In this document: positions 37,885 through 50,034 of the stretch, in pieces
How the letters are laid out: each line of letters begins with the position of its first letter
How positions within the stretch are numbered: the stretch's first letter is position 1
DNA from: Galbitalea sp. SE-J8
Lineage (GTDB): Bacteria > Actinomycetota > Actinomycetes > Actinomycetales > Microbacteriaceae
Length of the DNA stretch: 64,000 nucleotides
Assembly: GCF_030345695.1 (NCBI RefSeq)
Contig: NZ_JAUASV010000001.1
Coordinates: forward strand, 1-64,000
Reading direction: 5' to 3'
Translations under genes and position numbers: made by a program
Notes under the pieces: model-generated
Seen by the model: only the letters and a program-made list of their open reading frames with translations
Told to the model about the DNA's origin: nothing
Databases searched by the model: none

Positions 37885-39399
37885 ATGGCTGACTACGTAA
37901 TCGCCATCGATCAGGGCACGACGAGCTCGCGTGCCATCATCTTCGACACGAAGGGCTCGATCGTCTCGACCGGGCAGCTCGAGCACGAGCAGATCTTCCC
38001 GAGGGCCGGCTGGGTCGAGCACGACCCCCAGGAGATCTGGCGCAACGTGCGCGAGGTCATCGGCCAGGCGCTCTCGAAGGCGAACCTGACCCGGCACGAC
38101 ATCGCCGCGATCGGCATCACGAACCAGCGCGAGACCGCGGTGGTGTGGGACAAGACCACGGGTGAGCCGGTGTACAACGCGATCGTCTGGCAGGACACCC
38201 GCACCCAGGACATCGTCGACCGTCTCGCGGCCGACGGCGGTGTCGAGCGGTTCAAGGACATCGTCGGCCTCCCGCTCGCGACCTACTTCTCCGGCACGAA
38301 GATCGTGTGGATCCTCGAGAACGTCGAGGGCGCGCGCGAGAAGGCCGAGGCCGGCGACCTGCTGTTCGGCACGACCGACTCCTGGGTGCTCTGGAACCTC
38401 ACCGGCGGCGTCGACGGCGGCGTGCACGCCACCGACGTGACGAACGCGTCGCGCACGCTGTTCATGGACCTCGAGACGCTCAGCTGGCGCGACGACATCC
38501 TCGAGGTGTTCGGCGTGCCGCGGTCGATGCTGCCCGAGATCCGCAGCTCGTCCGAGGTCTACGGCACGGCCGAGTCGCGCAGCCTGCTGCGCGAGACGCC
38601 CATCGCGGGCATCCTCGGCGACCAGCAGGCCGCGACGTTCGGCCAGGCCGCGTACGACAAGGGCGAGGCCAAGAACACGTACGGCACCGGCAACTTCATC
38701 ATCTTCAACACGGACACCGAGATCGTCCACTCGAAGAACGGCCTGCTCACGACCCTCGGCTACAAGCTCGGCGACGAGCCGGCGCACTACGCGCTCGAGG
38801 GCTCGATCGCCGTGACCGGCTCGCTCGTGCAGTGGCTGCGCGACAACCTCGGGCTGATCTCGTCCGCGCCGGAGGTGGAGCGGCTCGCCGAGACCGTCGA
38901 CGACAACGGCGGAGCGTACTTCGTGCCGGCCTTCTCGGGGCTGTTCGCGCCGTACTGGCGCTCCGACGCCCGCGGCGCCCTCGTCGGCCTCACCCGCTAC
39001 GTGAACAAGGGCCACATCGCCCGGGCCGTGCTCGAGGCGACCGCGTTCCAGACCCGCGAGGTCATCGACGCGGTCAACGCCGACTCGGGCGTGCCGCTGA
39101 CCGAGCTCAAGGTCGACGGCGGCATGATCGCCAACAACCTGCTCATGCAGTTCCAGGCGGACATCCTCGGCGTGCCGGTCATCCGGCCGGTCGTCGCAGA
39201 GACCACGGCGCTCGGCGCGGCCTACGCGGCCGGCCTCGCCGTCGGCGTGTGGAGCAACCTCGACGACCTCCGCGCCAACTGGCAGGAGGACAGCCGCTGG
39301 GAGCCGCAGATGGACGACGCCGAGCGCGAGCGTCTGCTGCGCAACTGGAAGAAGGCCGTCACGAAGACCTTCGACTGGGAGGACGCCGACACGAAGTAG
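37885..39399 (+). CDS. glpK: glycerol kinase
   Basis: A 504-residue FGGY kinase that phosphorylates glycerol with ATP and traps it in the cell. [49 protein letters not shown] and the C-terminal [11 protein letters not shown] motif are all present, with full length. A strong AAGGAAG ribosome site precedes the ATG. The product is the substrate of GlpD. Confidence 0.97.
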   Translation: MADYVIAIDQGTTSSRAIIFDTKGSIVSTGQLEHEQIFPRAGWVEHDPQEIWRNVREVIGQALSKANLTRHDIAAIGITNQRETAVVWDKTTGEPVYNAIVWQDTRTQDIVDRLAADGGVERFKDIVGLPLATYFSGTKIVWILENVEGAREKAEAGDLLFGTTDSWVLWNLTGGVDGGVHATDVTNASRTLFMDLETLSWRDDILEVFGVPRSMLPEIRSSSEVYGTAESRSLLRETPIAGILGDQQAATFGQAAYDKGEAKNTYGTGNFIIFNTDTEIVHSKNGLLTTLGYKLGDEPAHYALEGSIAVTGSLVQWLRDNLGLISSAPEVERLAETVDDNGGAYFVPAFSGLFAPYWRSDARGALVGLTRYVNKGHIARAVLEATAFQTREVIDAVNADSGVPLTELKVDGGMIANNLLMQFQADILGVPVIRPVVAETTALGAAYAAGLAVGVWSNLDDLRANWQEDSRWEPQMDDAERERLLRNWKKAVTKTFDWEDADTK

Positions 39400-39449
39400 C
39401 CGGCCGACGACGCGCCGGTCGGCACCGTGGTGGGCGCCGGCCGGCGCTC

Positions 39450-39501
39450 CGTCGTCTCGCTCCGTCGTCGCGCTGCGTCGTCGCGCTGCGTCGTCGCGGC
39501 G
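39450..39501. repeat. four tandem 13-bp units
   Basis: Units CGTCGTCTCGCTC, CGTCGTCGCGCTG (twice) and CGTCGTCGCGGCG lie directly before the stop of the convergent acetyltransferase gene, between it and glpK. Non-coding. They may be slippage-prone. Confidence 0.85.
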
Positions 39502-40062
39502 CTACGCCGGAGCCCCGGATGCGGCCGCCGACTCCGCGCGATCCGCGGCGAAGAGCGCGCACTCCGTGTCGTAGTAGGCGCTGGAGAGCCCGAGCGAGCG
39601 CAGGCCGATGCGCTCGGCGACCCGCTGCGAGGCGAGGTTGTCGGGGTGCGTGACGGCCACGACGCGGTCGAGCCCGCCCGCGAACGCTCGCGCGAGCACG
39701 GCGCGGGCGCCCTCCGTCGCGATACCGCGGCCCCAGGCATCCGGATGCAGGTGCCAGCCGATCTCGGTGTCGCCCGACGGCGCGCGGTCGGTGCCGGATG
39801 CCGGGATGTCCTTGAGCAGCAGCGTACCCAGGCGCTCCCCGGACGCGGTGTCGACGGCGAGCCAGACGCCGTGCACCGGGTGCTCGCCGATCGCCCGCCA
39901 GCGGGTGATGAGCCCGAGCGCCTCCTCGCGGTCGGCGAGCACGCGCGGCACGCGTCCGATGTAGCGCTGCACCTCCCAGCGCGAGTAGGTGTCGAGCACG
40001 AAGTCGGCGTCGTCGGGCGTGAACGGTCGCAGGGTGAGGCGATCTGTCGTCAAGGAGTGCAC
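39502..40062 (-). CDS. GNAT acetyltransferase, RimJ/RimL type
   Basis: A 186-residue acetyltransferase with the RimJ/RimL-like start TDRLTLRPFTPDDADFVLD and the acetyl-CoA motif WHLHPDAWGRGIATEGARAVLARA followed by VTHPDNLASQRVAERIGLR. Members acetylate protein N-termini, small molecules or drugs; no target can be named. It lies alone between glpK and sucD; start ATG 40062. Confidence 0.85.
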   Translation of the reverse strand: MHSLTTDRLTLRPFTPDDADFVLDTYSRWEVQRYIGRVPRVLADREEALGLITRWRAIGEHPVHGVWLAVDTASGERLGTLLLKDIPASGTDRAPSGDTEIGWHLHPDAWGRGIATEGARAVLARAFAGGLDRVVAVTHPDNLASQRVAERIGLRSLGLSSAYYDTECALFAADRAESAAASGAPA

Positions 40063-40119
40063 CGCTCGACGATACGACGGGCGGGGAGCGGGCCGTCAAC
40101 GGCCTCCTCAGCCGGCGGG

Positions 40120-42354
<2,235 letters not shown>

Positions 42355-42380
42355 CTACCCGCCGCGCGAGCGCCGGGAGA

Positions 42381-42920
42381 TCAGTCGGAGTCGTCGAGGT
42401 GCTTGACCTCGTCGGAGTCGGGCCCGTCGGTCTCCACGCACGGACCGTTCACGGCGACCTGCACCGCCGCGCCGTTGCCCGCGCTGTCGGCGGGGAGCGT
42501 GGCGGTCAGGCGCACGACGCTCTGCGACTTCGTGCTCTTGAGCAGGAGCTCGTGGATCTTCGAGCTCGGCGAGCTCTCCTCGCCGGTCCAGCCCTCGTCG
42601 GCGAGGTTCCGGCCCAGGTTCTCGAGCACCTCGAAGACCTGCGAGCCGTGGTCCGGGGTCATGTTGAGCAGCACGCTCGAGCGCCACGACCGCTTCACGC
42701 CGTTGTCGCCGCACGACTGCGAGGCGTCCTCCGTCGCGCCCTGGCTCGCCACCATGTCGGTCGGGATCTTGCCCGCGACCGAGTTGCGCAGCAGCTGCGC
42801 CGGGCCCTTGGTGTCGGCGAGCGAGAGGCCGCCGTCGTCGCCCGAGCATCCGGCGAGCGCGGATGCGAGCACCCCGGCGACGAGCGCCGCGGTCAACGCG
42901 GAACGGTATGGACGTGCCAT
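42381..42920 (-). CDS. putative lipoprotein of unknown function
   Basis: A 179-residue exported protein with a signal peptide and lipobox ALAGC (Cys25). The mature part is soluble and mixed alpha/beta in character, with two further Cys (residues in QSCGDNG and GPCVETD) that may form a disulfide, and an acidic C-terminus (DSDEVKHLDDSD). I recognise no domain. It lies between pcrA and sucC, both on the same strand; the large gaps suggest its own promoter. Confidence 0.75.
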   Translation of the reverse strand: MARPYRSALTAALVAGVLASALAGCSGDDGGLSLADTKGPAQLLRNSVAGKIPTDMVASQGATEDASQSCGDNGVKRSWRSSVLLNMTPDHGSQVFEVLENLGRNLADEGWTGEESSPSSKIHELLLKSTKSQSVVRLTATLPADSAGNGAAVQVAVNGPCVETDGPDSDEVKHLDDSD

Positions 42921-43043
42921 CGCGATGTGCCCCCTGAAGCCCGTGCGCCCCCGCGCAATCGTCGAGCCCTTCCGTGGAAAGTTACCAGCCCGCGCCGCCC
43001 GGGCGAACGGGAGCCCCGGCCCCCGTCCGGGGGTGGGACGGAG

Positions 43044-45461
43044 TCACAGCTTCTCGATCGGAGCTATCTTGATGAGGAGTCGCTTGCGCCCCGCGGTGTC
43101 GAACACCACCTCGGCGATGCGCTTGGCGGCCTGGCCGGAGACCTGCGTGACGCGCCCCTCGCCGAAATCGGCGTGACGGATGCGGTCGCCGACCGCGAGC
43201 TCCAGGTCGCCGTTGTCGCGCACGGTTCCGGTGACCTGGCTCGTCCACTGGGTCTTGGGTCGCTGAGCGGGCGGCAGCTTCGGCAGCTCGCGCATCGAGT
43301 CGCCGATGTCGAACCGCGGCGACGATCCGCGCTGCGGCCTGCTCACTCCCGGCCCGCGCCGGATCATGAGCGCCCCGGGCTCCTGCCGCCAGTCGACGAG
43401 GCCCGCGGGGATCTCCTGCAGGAACCGGCTCGGCGCCGACGCGCCGATGTCGCCGAACTGCGCGCGGCTCATCGCGAGCGAGAGGTAGAGCCGACGACGC
43501 GCGCGCGTGATGCCGACGTAGAACAGCCGGCGCTCCTCGGCGACGCCGCCGGGCTCGTTCGCGCTCATCCGGTGCGGCAGCAGCTCCTCCTCGACCCCGG
43601 TGAGGAACACGGTGTCGTACTCGAGTCCCTTCGCGGTGTGCAGCGTCATGAGCGTGACGGTGCCCGACTCGTCCTCGATCTCGTCGGCGGCCGCGACGAG
43701 CGCGACCTCGGTGAGGAACTCGACGAGCGTGCCGTCGGGGTTGCGGCGGCCGTACTCCTTGGTGAGCGCGAGGAGCTCCTCGACGTTCTCCGCGCGCGCC
43801 TCGTCCTGCGCGTCGCCCGTCGCGCGCAGCGCCTTCACGTACCCGGAGCCCTCGACGAGCCGCTGCAGGATCTCGGCGGGCGGCGCCGGGCGGCGCGGCA
43901 CGCCGTCCACGCCGACGGGTGCGGCGAGATCGGTCACGGTGTCGAGCAGCGCGCCGAGGTCGGTGATCGCTCTCGTCACCTTCGGTCCGAGTCCCAGCTG
44001 GGCGGCATCCGTCAGCGCGTCGCGCAGCGTGACGCCCGTGCGGTCGGCGTACGCCTGCAGCGCCGCCTCGGTGGCCGGGCCGATGCCGCGCTTGGGCGAG
44101 TTCATGATGCGGCGCAGGGCGAGGTCGTCCGCGGGGTTGGCCACCTGGATGAGGTAGCCCATCATGTCCTTGATCTCGGCGCGGTCGTAGAACTTCGTGC
44201 CGCCCGGGAAGCGGTACGGGATGCCGGAGCGGATGAGGATGTCCTCCAGCGCGCGGGACTGGGCGTTGGTGCGCACGAAGATCGCCATCGCGCTGTACGC
44301 GATGCCCCGGGCGTGCAGCGCGTCGATCTCGTCGGCCACGAACTGCGCCTCGTCGTAGGCCGTGTAGCCCGTGAAGCCGACGATCGGCTCGCCCGCGCCG
44401 ATCGTCGTGAAGAGGTTCTTGTCCTTGCGGTCGAAGTTGCCCGCGATGACGGCGTTCGCCGCGTCGAGGATGTTCTGCGTCGAGCGGTAGTTCTGCTCGA
44501 GCAGCACGACGTGCGCCGCCGGGAAGTCCTTCTCGAAGTCGGTGATGTTGCGGATGTCGGCGCCGCGGAACGCGTAGATCGACTGGTCGCTGTCGCCCAC
44601 GACGGTGAGCGTCGCGGGGGCGATCGAGCCGTCGGGCTCGAGCGCGGTGCGCGTGTCGGGGGGCACGTCATCCGCCCTCACCCCCGTGACGAGCTCGCGG
44701 ATGAGCGCGTACTGCGCCGCGTTGGTGTCCTGGTACTCGTCGACGAACACGTGCCGGAAGCGGCGCTGGTAGAGCGCGGCCGTCTTCGGGAACGCGCGGA
44801 ACAGGTGCACGGTCTCGCCGATGAGGTCGTCGAAGTCCATCGCGTTCGCGCGGCGCAGGCCCTCGGTGTACCGCCGGAAGATCTCGAGGAACGCCACGTC
44901 CTTCGGGTCGCGCGAGTTGACCTGGCGCGCCGTCGTGTCGACGTCGCCGAGCTCGTTCTTGATGCGCGAGATGCGGCCGGCGACACCGGCGACGCTCAGC
45001 CCCATGGTGTCGGCGTCGAGCTCCTTGACGATGCGCTTGATGAGCGCGCGGCTGTCGGCGGTGTCGTAGATCGTGAAGCCGCTGCGCATCCCGAACACCT
45101 CGGCCTCGCGCCGCAGGATGCGCACGCACGCCGAGTGGAACGTCGAGATCCACATGCCGTCGGCGTTCTCGCGCCCGACGAGCGCGCCGATGCGCTCGCG
45201 CATCTCGGCGGCGGCCTTGTTCGTGAACGTGATCGCGAGGATCTGGCTCGGCCACGCCTCCCGGTTCCGCAGCAGGCTCGCGATGCGGCGCGTGAGCACG
45301 CTCGTCTTGCCGGAGCCCGCGCCCGCGACGATGAGCAGCGCCCGGCCGCGGTACGTGACGGCCTCGAGCTGTCGCTCGTTGAGGCCGTCGAGCAGCGGGT
45401 CGGCACCGGGCGCGCTCGACGGTCCGGCGTTGTCGTCGACGATCCGGGGGGTCAGGCTCAT
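43044..45461 (-). CDS. pcrA: ATP-dependent DNA helicase PcrA/UvrD
   Basis: An 805-residue superfamily 1A helicase that moves 3' to 5' on single strands and serves nucleotide excision repair and replication restart. All motifs show: LNERQLEAVTYRGRALLIVAGAGSGKT (Q motif and Walker A, split here by the 20-residue limit only in reading), ITFTNKAAAEMRERI, FVDEYQDTN, VVGDSDQSIYAFRGAD, EQNYRST, TLHTAKGLEYD and VGITRARRRLYLS. A Tudor-like C-terminal domain ends the protein (VGDRIRHADFGEGRV). ATG 45461 is used. A small CCCCCG/CGGGGG hairpin lies past its stop, near 43020-43033. Confidence 0.96.
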   Translation of the reverse strand: MSLTPRIVDDNAGPSSAPGADPLLDGLNERQLEAVTYRGRALLIVAGAGSGKTSVLTRRIASLLRNREAWPSQILAITFTNKAAAEMRERIGALVGRENADGMWISTFHSACVRILRREAEVFGMRSGFTIYDTADSRALIKRIVKELDADTMGLSVAGVAGRISRIKNELGDVDTTARQVNSRDPKDVAFLEIFRRYTEGLRRANAMDFDDLIGETVHLFRAFPKTAALYQRRFRHVFVDEYQDTNAAQYALIRELVTGVRADDVPPDTRTALEPDGSIAPATLTVVGDSDQSIYAFRGADIRNITDFEKDFPAAHVVLLEQNYRSTQNILDAANAVIAGNFDRKDKNLFTTIGAGEPIVGFTGYTAYDEAQFVADEIDALHARGIAYSAMAIFVRTNAQSRALEDILIRSGIPYRFPGGTKFYDRAEIKDMMGYLIQVANPADDLALRRIMNSPKRGIGPATEAALQAYADRTGVTLRDALTDAAQLGLGPKVTRAITDLGALLDTVTDLAAPVGVDGVPRRPAPPAEILQRLVEGSGYVKALRATGDAQDEARAENVEELLALTKEYGRRNPDGTLVEFLTEVALVAAADEIEDESGTVTLMTLHTAKGLEYDTVFLTGVEEELLPHRMSANEPGGVAEERRLFYVGITRARRRLYLSLAMSRAQFGDIGASAPSRFLQEIPAGLVDWRQEPGALMIRRGPGVSRPQRGSSPRFDIGDSMRELPKLPPAQRPKTQWTSQVTGTVRDNGDLELAVGDRIRHADFGEGRVTQVSGQAAKRIAEVVFDTAGRKRLLIKIAPIEKL

Positions 45462-45513
45462 GGCGCGAACGAGTCTAGGCGCGACCTGCGACGCCCGGGT
45501 CGGCGCGCCCGCT

Positions 45514-46512
45514 TCAGTCGCCGTTCGGGTCGTCGGACCGCCGGCGCGCGTCGACGAGCCCGCGGGCGAGGTCCGGGTGGTCGGCGAAGACCCCGTCCAC
45601 GCGGCAGGAGAGGATGACGTCCCACTCCCCGCGCCAGTCGCCGAACGCCGCGGCACCGCCGCCGCCGCGGAACGGCCCGGACAGGAACCGGTTCTCCGGC
45701 CGGAGCGTCCAGGTGAACACGGAGAGGCCCGCGCTGTGCGCGCGGCCGGCGAGGTCCGTCGCCCGCCGGCCGGCCAGCAGGAGCGACTTGTCCACGCTGA
45801 TGCCGTCGACGGATGCCGCCCCCGCGCCCGTCGCGAGGCGGGCGAGACCGGCATCCGTCAGCTGCTCCGCGTACGTCGTCGCCGACGAGCCGTGCCGCGC
45901 GACGAGGTCGAAGGCGGCGCCCTGCGCCTCGACGAGGTACACCGTCGGGGCGTCGAGTCCGCGGGCGCGCAGCGCGGCGAGCGCGCTCTGCTCGAAGCTC
46001 TCGACCCAGAGGCGGCCGCCGAACCCGGCGAGCAGGGGCGCCGCGAGCTCGTCGAGCGGCAGGCCGATCGACGCGAAGTAGCTGTGGTGCTTGATCTCGG
46101 CGACGACGCCGACGCCCGACGCGCTCGCGAGCTCGAGCACGTCGCCGAGCCGGAGCATCGGCTCGGCGCCGTCGTGCGCGGCGGACGCGGGCCGCACCCC
46201 GGGGATGCGCTCCCGGCAGCGCAGGCCCGCGAGCTCCGCCCAGTCGAAGTCCTCGGTGAACCAGCCGGTGAGCCGGTGGCCGTCGACCTCCTTCGTCGTG
46301 CGGCGGCCGGCGAACTCGGGGCGCGCCGCGACATCCGTCGTGCCGGAGATCTCGTTCTCGTGCCGCACGACGAGCACGCCGTCTCGCGTGGCGACGATGT
46401 CGGGCTCGATCGCATCCGCGCCCTGGGCGATCGCGAGCGCGTAGGCGGCGCGGGTGTGCTCGGGGCGGTACCCGGATGCGCCGCGGTGGCCGATGACGAG
46501 GGGACGGCTCAC
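45514..46512 (-). CDS. glycerophosphodiester phosphodiesterase
   Basis: A 332-residue TIM-barrel enzyme: VIGHRGASGYRPEHT with the catalytic His-Arg, EPDIVATRDGVLVVRHE, VVAEIKHHSY and ISVDKSLLL. It cuts glycerophosphodiesters to glycerol 3-phosphate and an alcohol. No signal peptide, so it acts in the cytosol. It would supply glycerol 3-phosphate for GlpD, though it is not in the glp cluster. Confidence 0.92.
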   Translation of the reverse strand: MSRPLVIGHRGASGYRPEHTRAAYALAIAQGADAIEPDIVATRDGVLVVRHENEISGTTDVAARPEFAGRRTTKEVDGHRLTGWFTEDFDWAELAGLRCRERIPGVRPASAAHDGAEPMLRLGDVLELASASGVGVVAEIKHHSYFASIGLPLDELAAPLLAGFGGRLWVESFEQSALAALRARGLDAPTVYLVEAQGAAFDLVARHGSSATTYAEQLTDAGLARLATGAGAASVDGISVDKSLLLAGRRATDLAGRAHSAGLSVFTWTLRPENRFLSGPFRGGGGAAAFGDWRGEWDVILSCRVDGVFADHPDLARGLVDARRRSDDPNGD

Positions 46513-46627
46513 GGGGTCACGCTATCGCCCCGCCTCCTCGCGAATCTCATAGCGCCCTCCCAGGCGCGCGCCCGGCACCCGCCCATACACTGGCATTCCG
46601 GTTCCACCTCGCCCTTGGAAGGACGTC

Positions 46628-47449
46628 ATGGCCGCCAACAGCAACCCCGCATTCTCGAACTCCCCCGCGTTCTCCGACCGCCGCGCCGTCGCGTCGCGTC
46701 TGCAGACGTCCAGTGTCGCGACGCCGAGCGCCGAGCAGCTCGACGACCTGTACGGCCGCCCCTCCGCGACCCCCGCCGAGACGGACCGGATGACGTACGA
46801 GGACACCATCGTCAAGACGGTCATCTCGTTCGCCGTGCTCGTCGCGGGCGCGGCGATCGGCTGGTTCGCCTGGCCGCTCGCGATCCCGGCGGCGATCGTC
46901 GGGTTCGCGCTCGCGCTCGTCAACACGTTCAAGAAGCGCCCGTCGGCGGCGCTCGTGCTCGCCTACGCCGCGGTCGAGGGCGTGTTCGTCGGCGCCATCT
47001 CGGGCGTGTTCGCGACGCAGTGGGACGGCATCGTGCCGCAGGCCGTGTTCGGCACGCTCGGCGTCGTCGGCGTGACGCTCGCGCTGTTCGCGAGCGGCAG
47101 GATCCGCGCTTCGGCGCGCGCGACGAAGATCTTCCTCGTCGCGCTCGTCGGCTACGGGGTGTTCTCGCTCATCAACCTCGGGCTCATGGTGTTCGGCACG
47201 ACCGACTCGATGTTCGGCCTGCGCGGCGACGTCACGATCTTCGGCATCCCGCTCGGCCTCGTGCTCGCGCCGCTCATCGTCATCCTCGCCGCCTACTCGC
47301 TCGTGCTCGACTTCGACTCGGTGCAGACCGGGGTGCGCCGCGGCGCCCCGCGGGTCTACGGCTGGCAGGCCGCGTTCGGCATCATGGTCACCGTCGTCTG
47401 GCTGTACCTCGAGATCCTCCGCATCCTCGGGCTCGCGCGCAGCAACTGA
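46628..47449 (+). CDS. Bax inhibitor-1/YccA family membrane protein
   Basis: A 273-residue protein with a soluble N-terminus (residues 1 to about 55) and seven hydrophobic segments. The family features FAVLVAGAAIG, AVEGVFVGAISGVFA and the final LYLEILRILGLARSN are present. Bacterial relatives are pH-dependent calcium leak channels or modulators of membrane proteases; the role here is unproven. Ribosome site GGAAGG precedes the ATG. Confidence 0.88.
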   Translation: MAANSNPAFSNSPAFSDRRAVASRLQTSSVATPSAEQLDDLYGRPSATPAETDRMTYEDTIVKTVISFAVLVAGAAIGWFAWPLAIPAAIVGFALALVNTFKKRPSAALVLAYAAVEGVFVGAISGVFATQWDGIVPQAVFGTLGVVGVTLALFASGRIRASARATKIFLVALVGYGVFSLINLGLMVFGTTDSMFGLRGDVTIFGIPLGLVLAPLIVILAAYSLVLDFDSVQTGVRRGAPRVYGWQAAFGIMVTVVWLYLEILRILGLARSN

Positions 47450-47468
47450 CGCCCCGTCGCACCGCGGG

Positions 47469-47924
47469 TCAGACGGATGCCGCGACGATCCGGAACACCG
47501 GGAACCCCGGCGCGATGGCGACGAGCTCGTCGTCGGCCGCATCCGCGGTGACGCCGTCGAAGAACCGGCCGACCTCCCAGCCCCAGACCCGCAGGTACTC
47601 CCGCAGGACGGGGAGCTTGTCGGCGTCGGCGACCTCGGACGCGGTGAACGCCTCGGCCCGGCGTCCGGCGCGCAGCTCGCCCGTGCCGGCGACGCGCAGG
47701 TTGCGCACCCACTGCGCCTCGCCACGCGGCGCCACGAGGTAGCGCTCGCCGTGCAGCCGGAGCGGGTTGACGGGCGTCGTGCGCCACTCGCCGGATGCCC
47801 GCCCCCGCACCGCGAGCACGCGGCTGCCCGCGAGCGGCAGCCCGAGCCGGGTGAGCGTGCCGACCACGCCGTTGAACACGGCGTCGACGCGCGTCGGGCG
47901 GATGAAGCGCACCGGCTCGGTCAT
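47469..47924 (-). CDS. F420-dependent nitroreductase (DDN)-family protein
   Basis: A 151-residue split-barrel protein with SRVLAVRGRASGEWRTTPVNPLRLHGERYLVAPRGEAQWVRNLR, the conserved block of the deazaflavin-dependent nitroreductase family (PF04075). Such proteins bind F420 and reduce quinones or nitro compounds. This suggests the host makes F420, but no F420 gene is in this window. It converges on the Bax-inhibitor gene with a gap of only 19 bases. Confidence 0.85.
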   Translation of the reverse strand: MTEPVRFIRPTRVDAVFNGVVGTLTRLGLPLAGSRVLAVRGRASGEWRTTPVNPLRLHGERYLVAPRGEAQWVRNLRVAGTGELRAGRRAEAFTASEVADADKLPVLREYLRVWGWEVGRFFDGVTADAADDELVAIAPGFPVFRIVAASV

Positions 47925-47978
47925 GACCGGTAGTCAACCACGCGGCCGCGGACCCGGCGAGGGGGTCGCGTCACCCGT

Positions 47979-49559
47979 TCACTCCCACTCGATGGTGCCC
48001 GGGGGCTTCGACGTGACGTCGAGCACGACGCGGTTGACCCCCGGCACCTGGTTCGTGATGCGGTTCGAGATGCGGGCGAGCACGTCGTAGGGCAGGCGCG
48101 TCCAGTCGGCGGTCATGGCATCCTCCGAGCTGACCGGGCGCAGCACGATCGGGTGGCCGTAGGTGCGGCCGTCCCCCTGCACGCCCACGCTCCGCACGTC
48201 GGCGAGCAGCACGACCGGGCACTGCCAGATCTCGCCGTCGAGCCCGGCGGCGGTCAGCTCCTCGCGCGCGATCGCGTCCGCGGAACGGAGCAGAGCCAGG
48301 CGATCACGGGTGACCTCGCCCACGATGCGGATGCCGAGGCCGGGCCCCGGAAACGGCTGGCGGCCGACGATGACCTCGGGCAGCCCGAGCTCCCGGCCGA
48401 TCGCGCGCACCTCGTCCTTGAACAGGGCGCGCAGCGGCTCGACGAGCTCGAACTGCAGGTCCTCGGGCAGTCCGCCGACGTTGTGGTGCGACTTGATGTT
48501 CGCGGTGCCGGTGCCGCCGCCGGACTCGACGACATCCGGGTAGAGCGTGCCCTGCACGAGGAACCGGACCGGTGCCGCGTCCTCGTCGCCGCGCGCCTCC
48601 AGGACCAGCGCCTCGGCGGCGCCCTCGAACGAGCGGATGAACTCGCGGCCGATGATCTTGCGCTTCGTCTCCGGATCGGTGACCCCGGCGAGCGCGTCGA
48701 GGAACTGGTCGACCGCGTCGACCGTCACGAGTCGCACGCCCGTCGAGGCGACGAAGTCCTGCTCGACCTGCTCGCGCTCGCCCTGCCGCAGCAGGCCGTG
48801 GTCGACGAAGATGCAGGTCAGCTGGTCGCCGACCGCCTTCTGCACGAGCGCCGCGGCGACCGCCGAGTCGACGCCGCCGGACAGGCCGCAGATGACGCGC
48901 GCGTCGCCGACCTGCTCGCGGATGCGCTCGACCTGCTCGGCGATGACGTTGCCCGCGTTCCAGGACGCATCGATGCCGGCCGCGTCGTGCAGGAAGTTCT
49001 CGATGACCCGCTGGCCGAACTCCGAGTGCTTCACCTCGGGATGCCACTGCACGCCGTAGAGCCGGCGCTCGTCGTTCGCGAACGCCGCGACGGGGGTCGA
49101 GGTCGACGACGCGAGCACGTCGAAGCCCTCCGGCGCGCGCGTCACCGAGTCGCCGTGCGACATCCAGGTGATCTGCGCGTCGGGCTGACCGTGCAGCAGC
49201 ACGTTGTCCGTGTCGGCGACCACCACATCCGTCGATCCGTACTCGCGCTCGCCGGTCTTCGCGACCTCGCCGCCGAGCTGCTGCGCCATCACCTGGAAGC
49301 CGTAGCAGATGCCCAGCACGGGCAGCCCGAGCTGCAGGATGCCGGGGTCGAGGCTCGGCGCGCCCTCCTCGTAGACGCTCGACGGGCCGCCGGTGAGAAC
49401 GATGCCGGCCGGGGCCTTCGCGGCGACCTCCTCGGCGGTGATCGTGTGCGGCACGATCTCGGAGTAGACGCTCGCCTCGCGCACGCGGCGGGCGATGAGC
49501 TGGGCGTACTGGGCGCCGAAGTCGACGACGAGCACGGGACGGGCGGCGGTCTCGCTCAC
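47979..49559 (-). CDS. guaA: GMP synthase (glutamine-hydrolysing)
   Basis: A 526-residue enzyme turning XMP to GMP. The class I amidotransferase domain has GICYGFQ (Cys) and [14 protein letters not shown] (His, Glu). The synthetase domain has the PP-loop [10 protein letters not shown] and the C-terminal dimer domain with [13 protein letters not shown]. The GTG start overlaps the stop of the upstream membrane-protein gene. Confidence 0.97.
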   Translation of the reverse strand: MSETAARPVLVVDFGAQYAQLIARRVREASVYSEIVPHTITAEEVAAKAPAGIVLTGGPSSVYEEGAPSLDPGILQLGLPVLGICYGFQVMAQQLGGEVAKTGEREYGSTDVVVADTDNVLLHGQPDAQITWMSHGDSVTRAPEGFDVLASSTSTPVAAFANDERRLYGVQWHPEVKHSEFGQRVIENFLHDAAGIDASWNAGNVIAEQVERIREQVGDARVICGLSGGVDSAVAAALVQKAVGDQLTCIFVDHGLLRQGEREQVEQDFVASTGVRLVTVDAVDQFLDALAGVTDPETKRKIIGREFIRSFEGAAEALVLEARGDEDAAPVRFLVQGTLYPDVVESGGGTGTANIKSHHNVGGLPEDLQFELVEPLRALFKDEVRAIGRELGLPEVIVGRQPFPGPGLGIRIVGEVTRDRLALLRSADAIAREELTAAGLDGEIWQCPVVLLADVRSVGVQGDGRTYGHPIVLRPVSSEDAMTADWTRLPYDVLARISNRITNQVPGVNRVVLDVTSKPPGTIEWE

Positions 49560-50005
49560 GGGGCGGCGGTCTCCTGGGGGACGGATGCGGTCTCGAGCGC
49601 CGCGAGCTGCGCCGTGGCGGTCCGGTGGTAGTGGCGCTCGACGATGAAGGACAGGAACGGCACGACGCCGCCGGCGGCGATGAGCAGGAAGCGCACGAAG
49701 CTCCAGCGCATGAGGCTCCACAGCCGGAAGTCGCTGAACAGGTACACGACGTAGAACCAGCCGTGCAGGATGAGGATGAGCGTCGAGATGTTGAAGCCGC
49801 CGGCATCCGTGATGACGTCGCGCGGCAGGAAGTAGAAGCCGCCGTACGTGCCGCCGTAGCCGATGTCGTTGCCGAACCCGTAGCGCGAGATCATCATGAG
49901 CACGAGCAGCAGCAGGAACGTGCCGGTCACGATCGAGGTCACGCGGTAGAGCCTCAGGGCCCCGCGGATGCTCGGGACGTCCTTGAGCTTGGGGCGCGCG
50001 GGCAT
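49556..50005 (-). CDS. DUF3817 integral membrane protein
   Basis: A 149-residue protein with three hydrophobic segments (near 25-42, 70-92 and 105-122). The pattern [33 protein letters not shown] and [25 protein letters not shown] is that of the DUF3817 (YdzA-like) family. It is commonly found next to guaA in actinobacteria and overlaps it here, but no function is known. Confidence 0.85.
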   Translation of the reverse strand: MPARPKLKDVPSIRGALRLYRVTSIVTGTFLLLLVLMMISRYGFGNDIGYGGTYGGFYFLPRDVITDAGGFNISTLILILHGWFYVVYLFSDFRLWSLMRWSFVRFLLIAAGGVVPFLSFIVERHYHRTATAQLAALETASVPQETAAP

Positions 50006-50034
50006 GACTCCAGCCTACTCGCGCGGGCTGCGCA

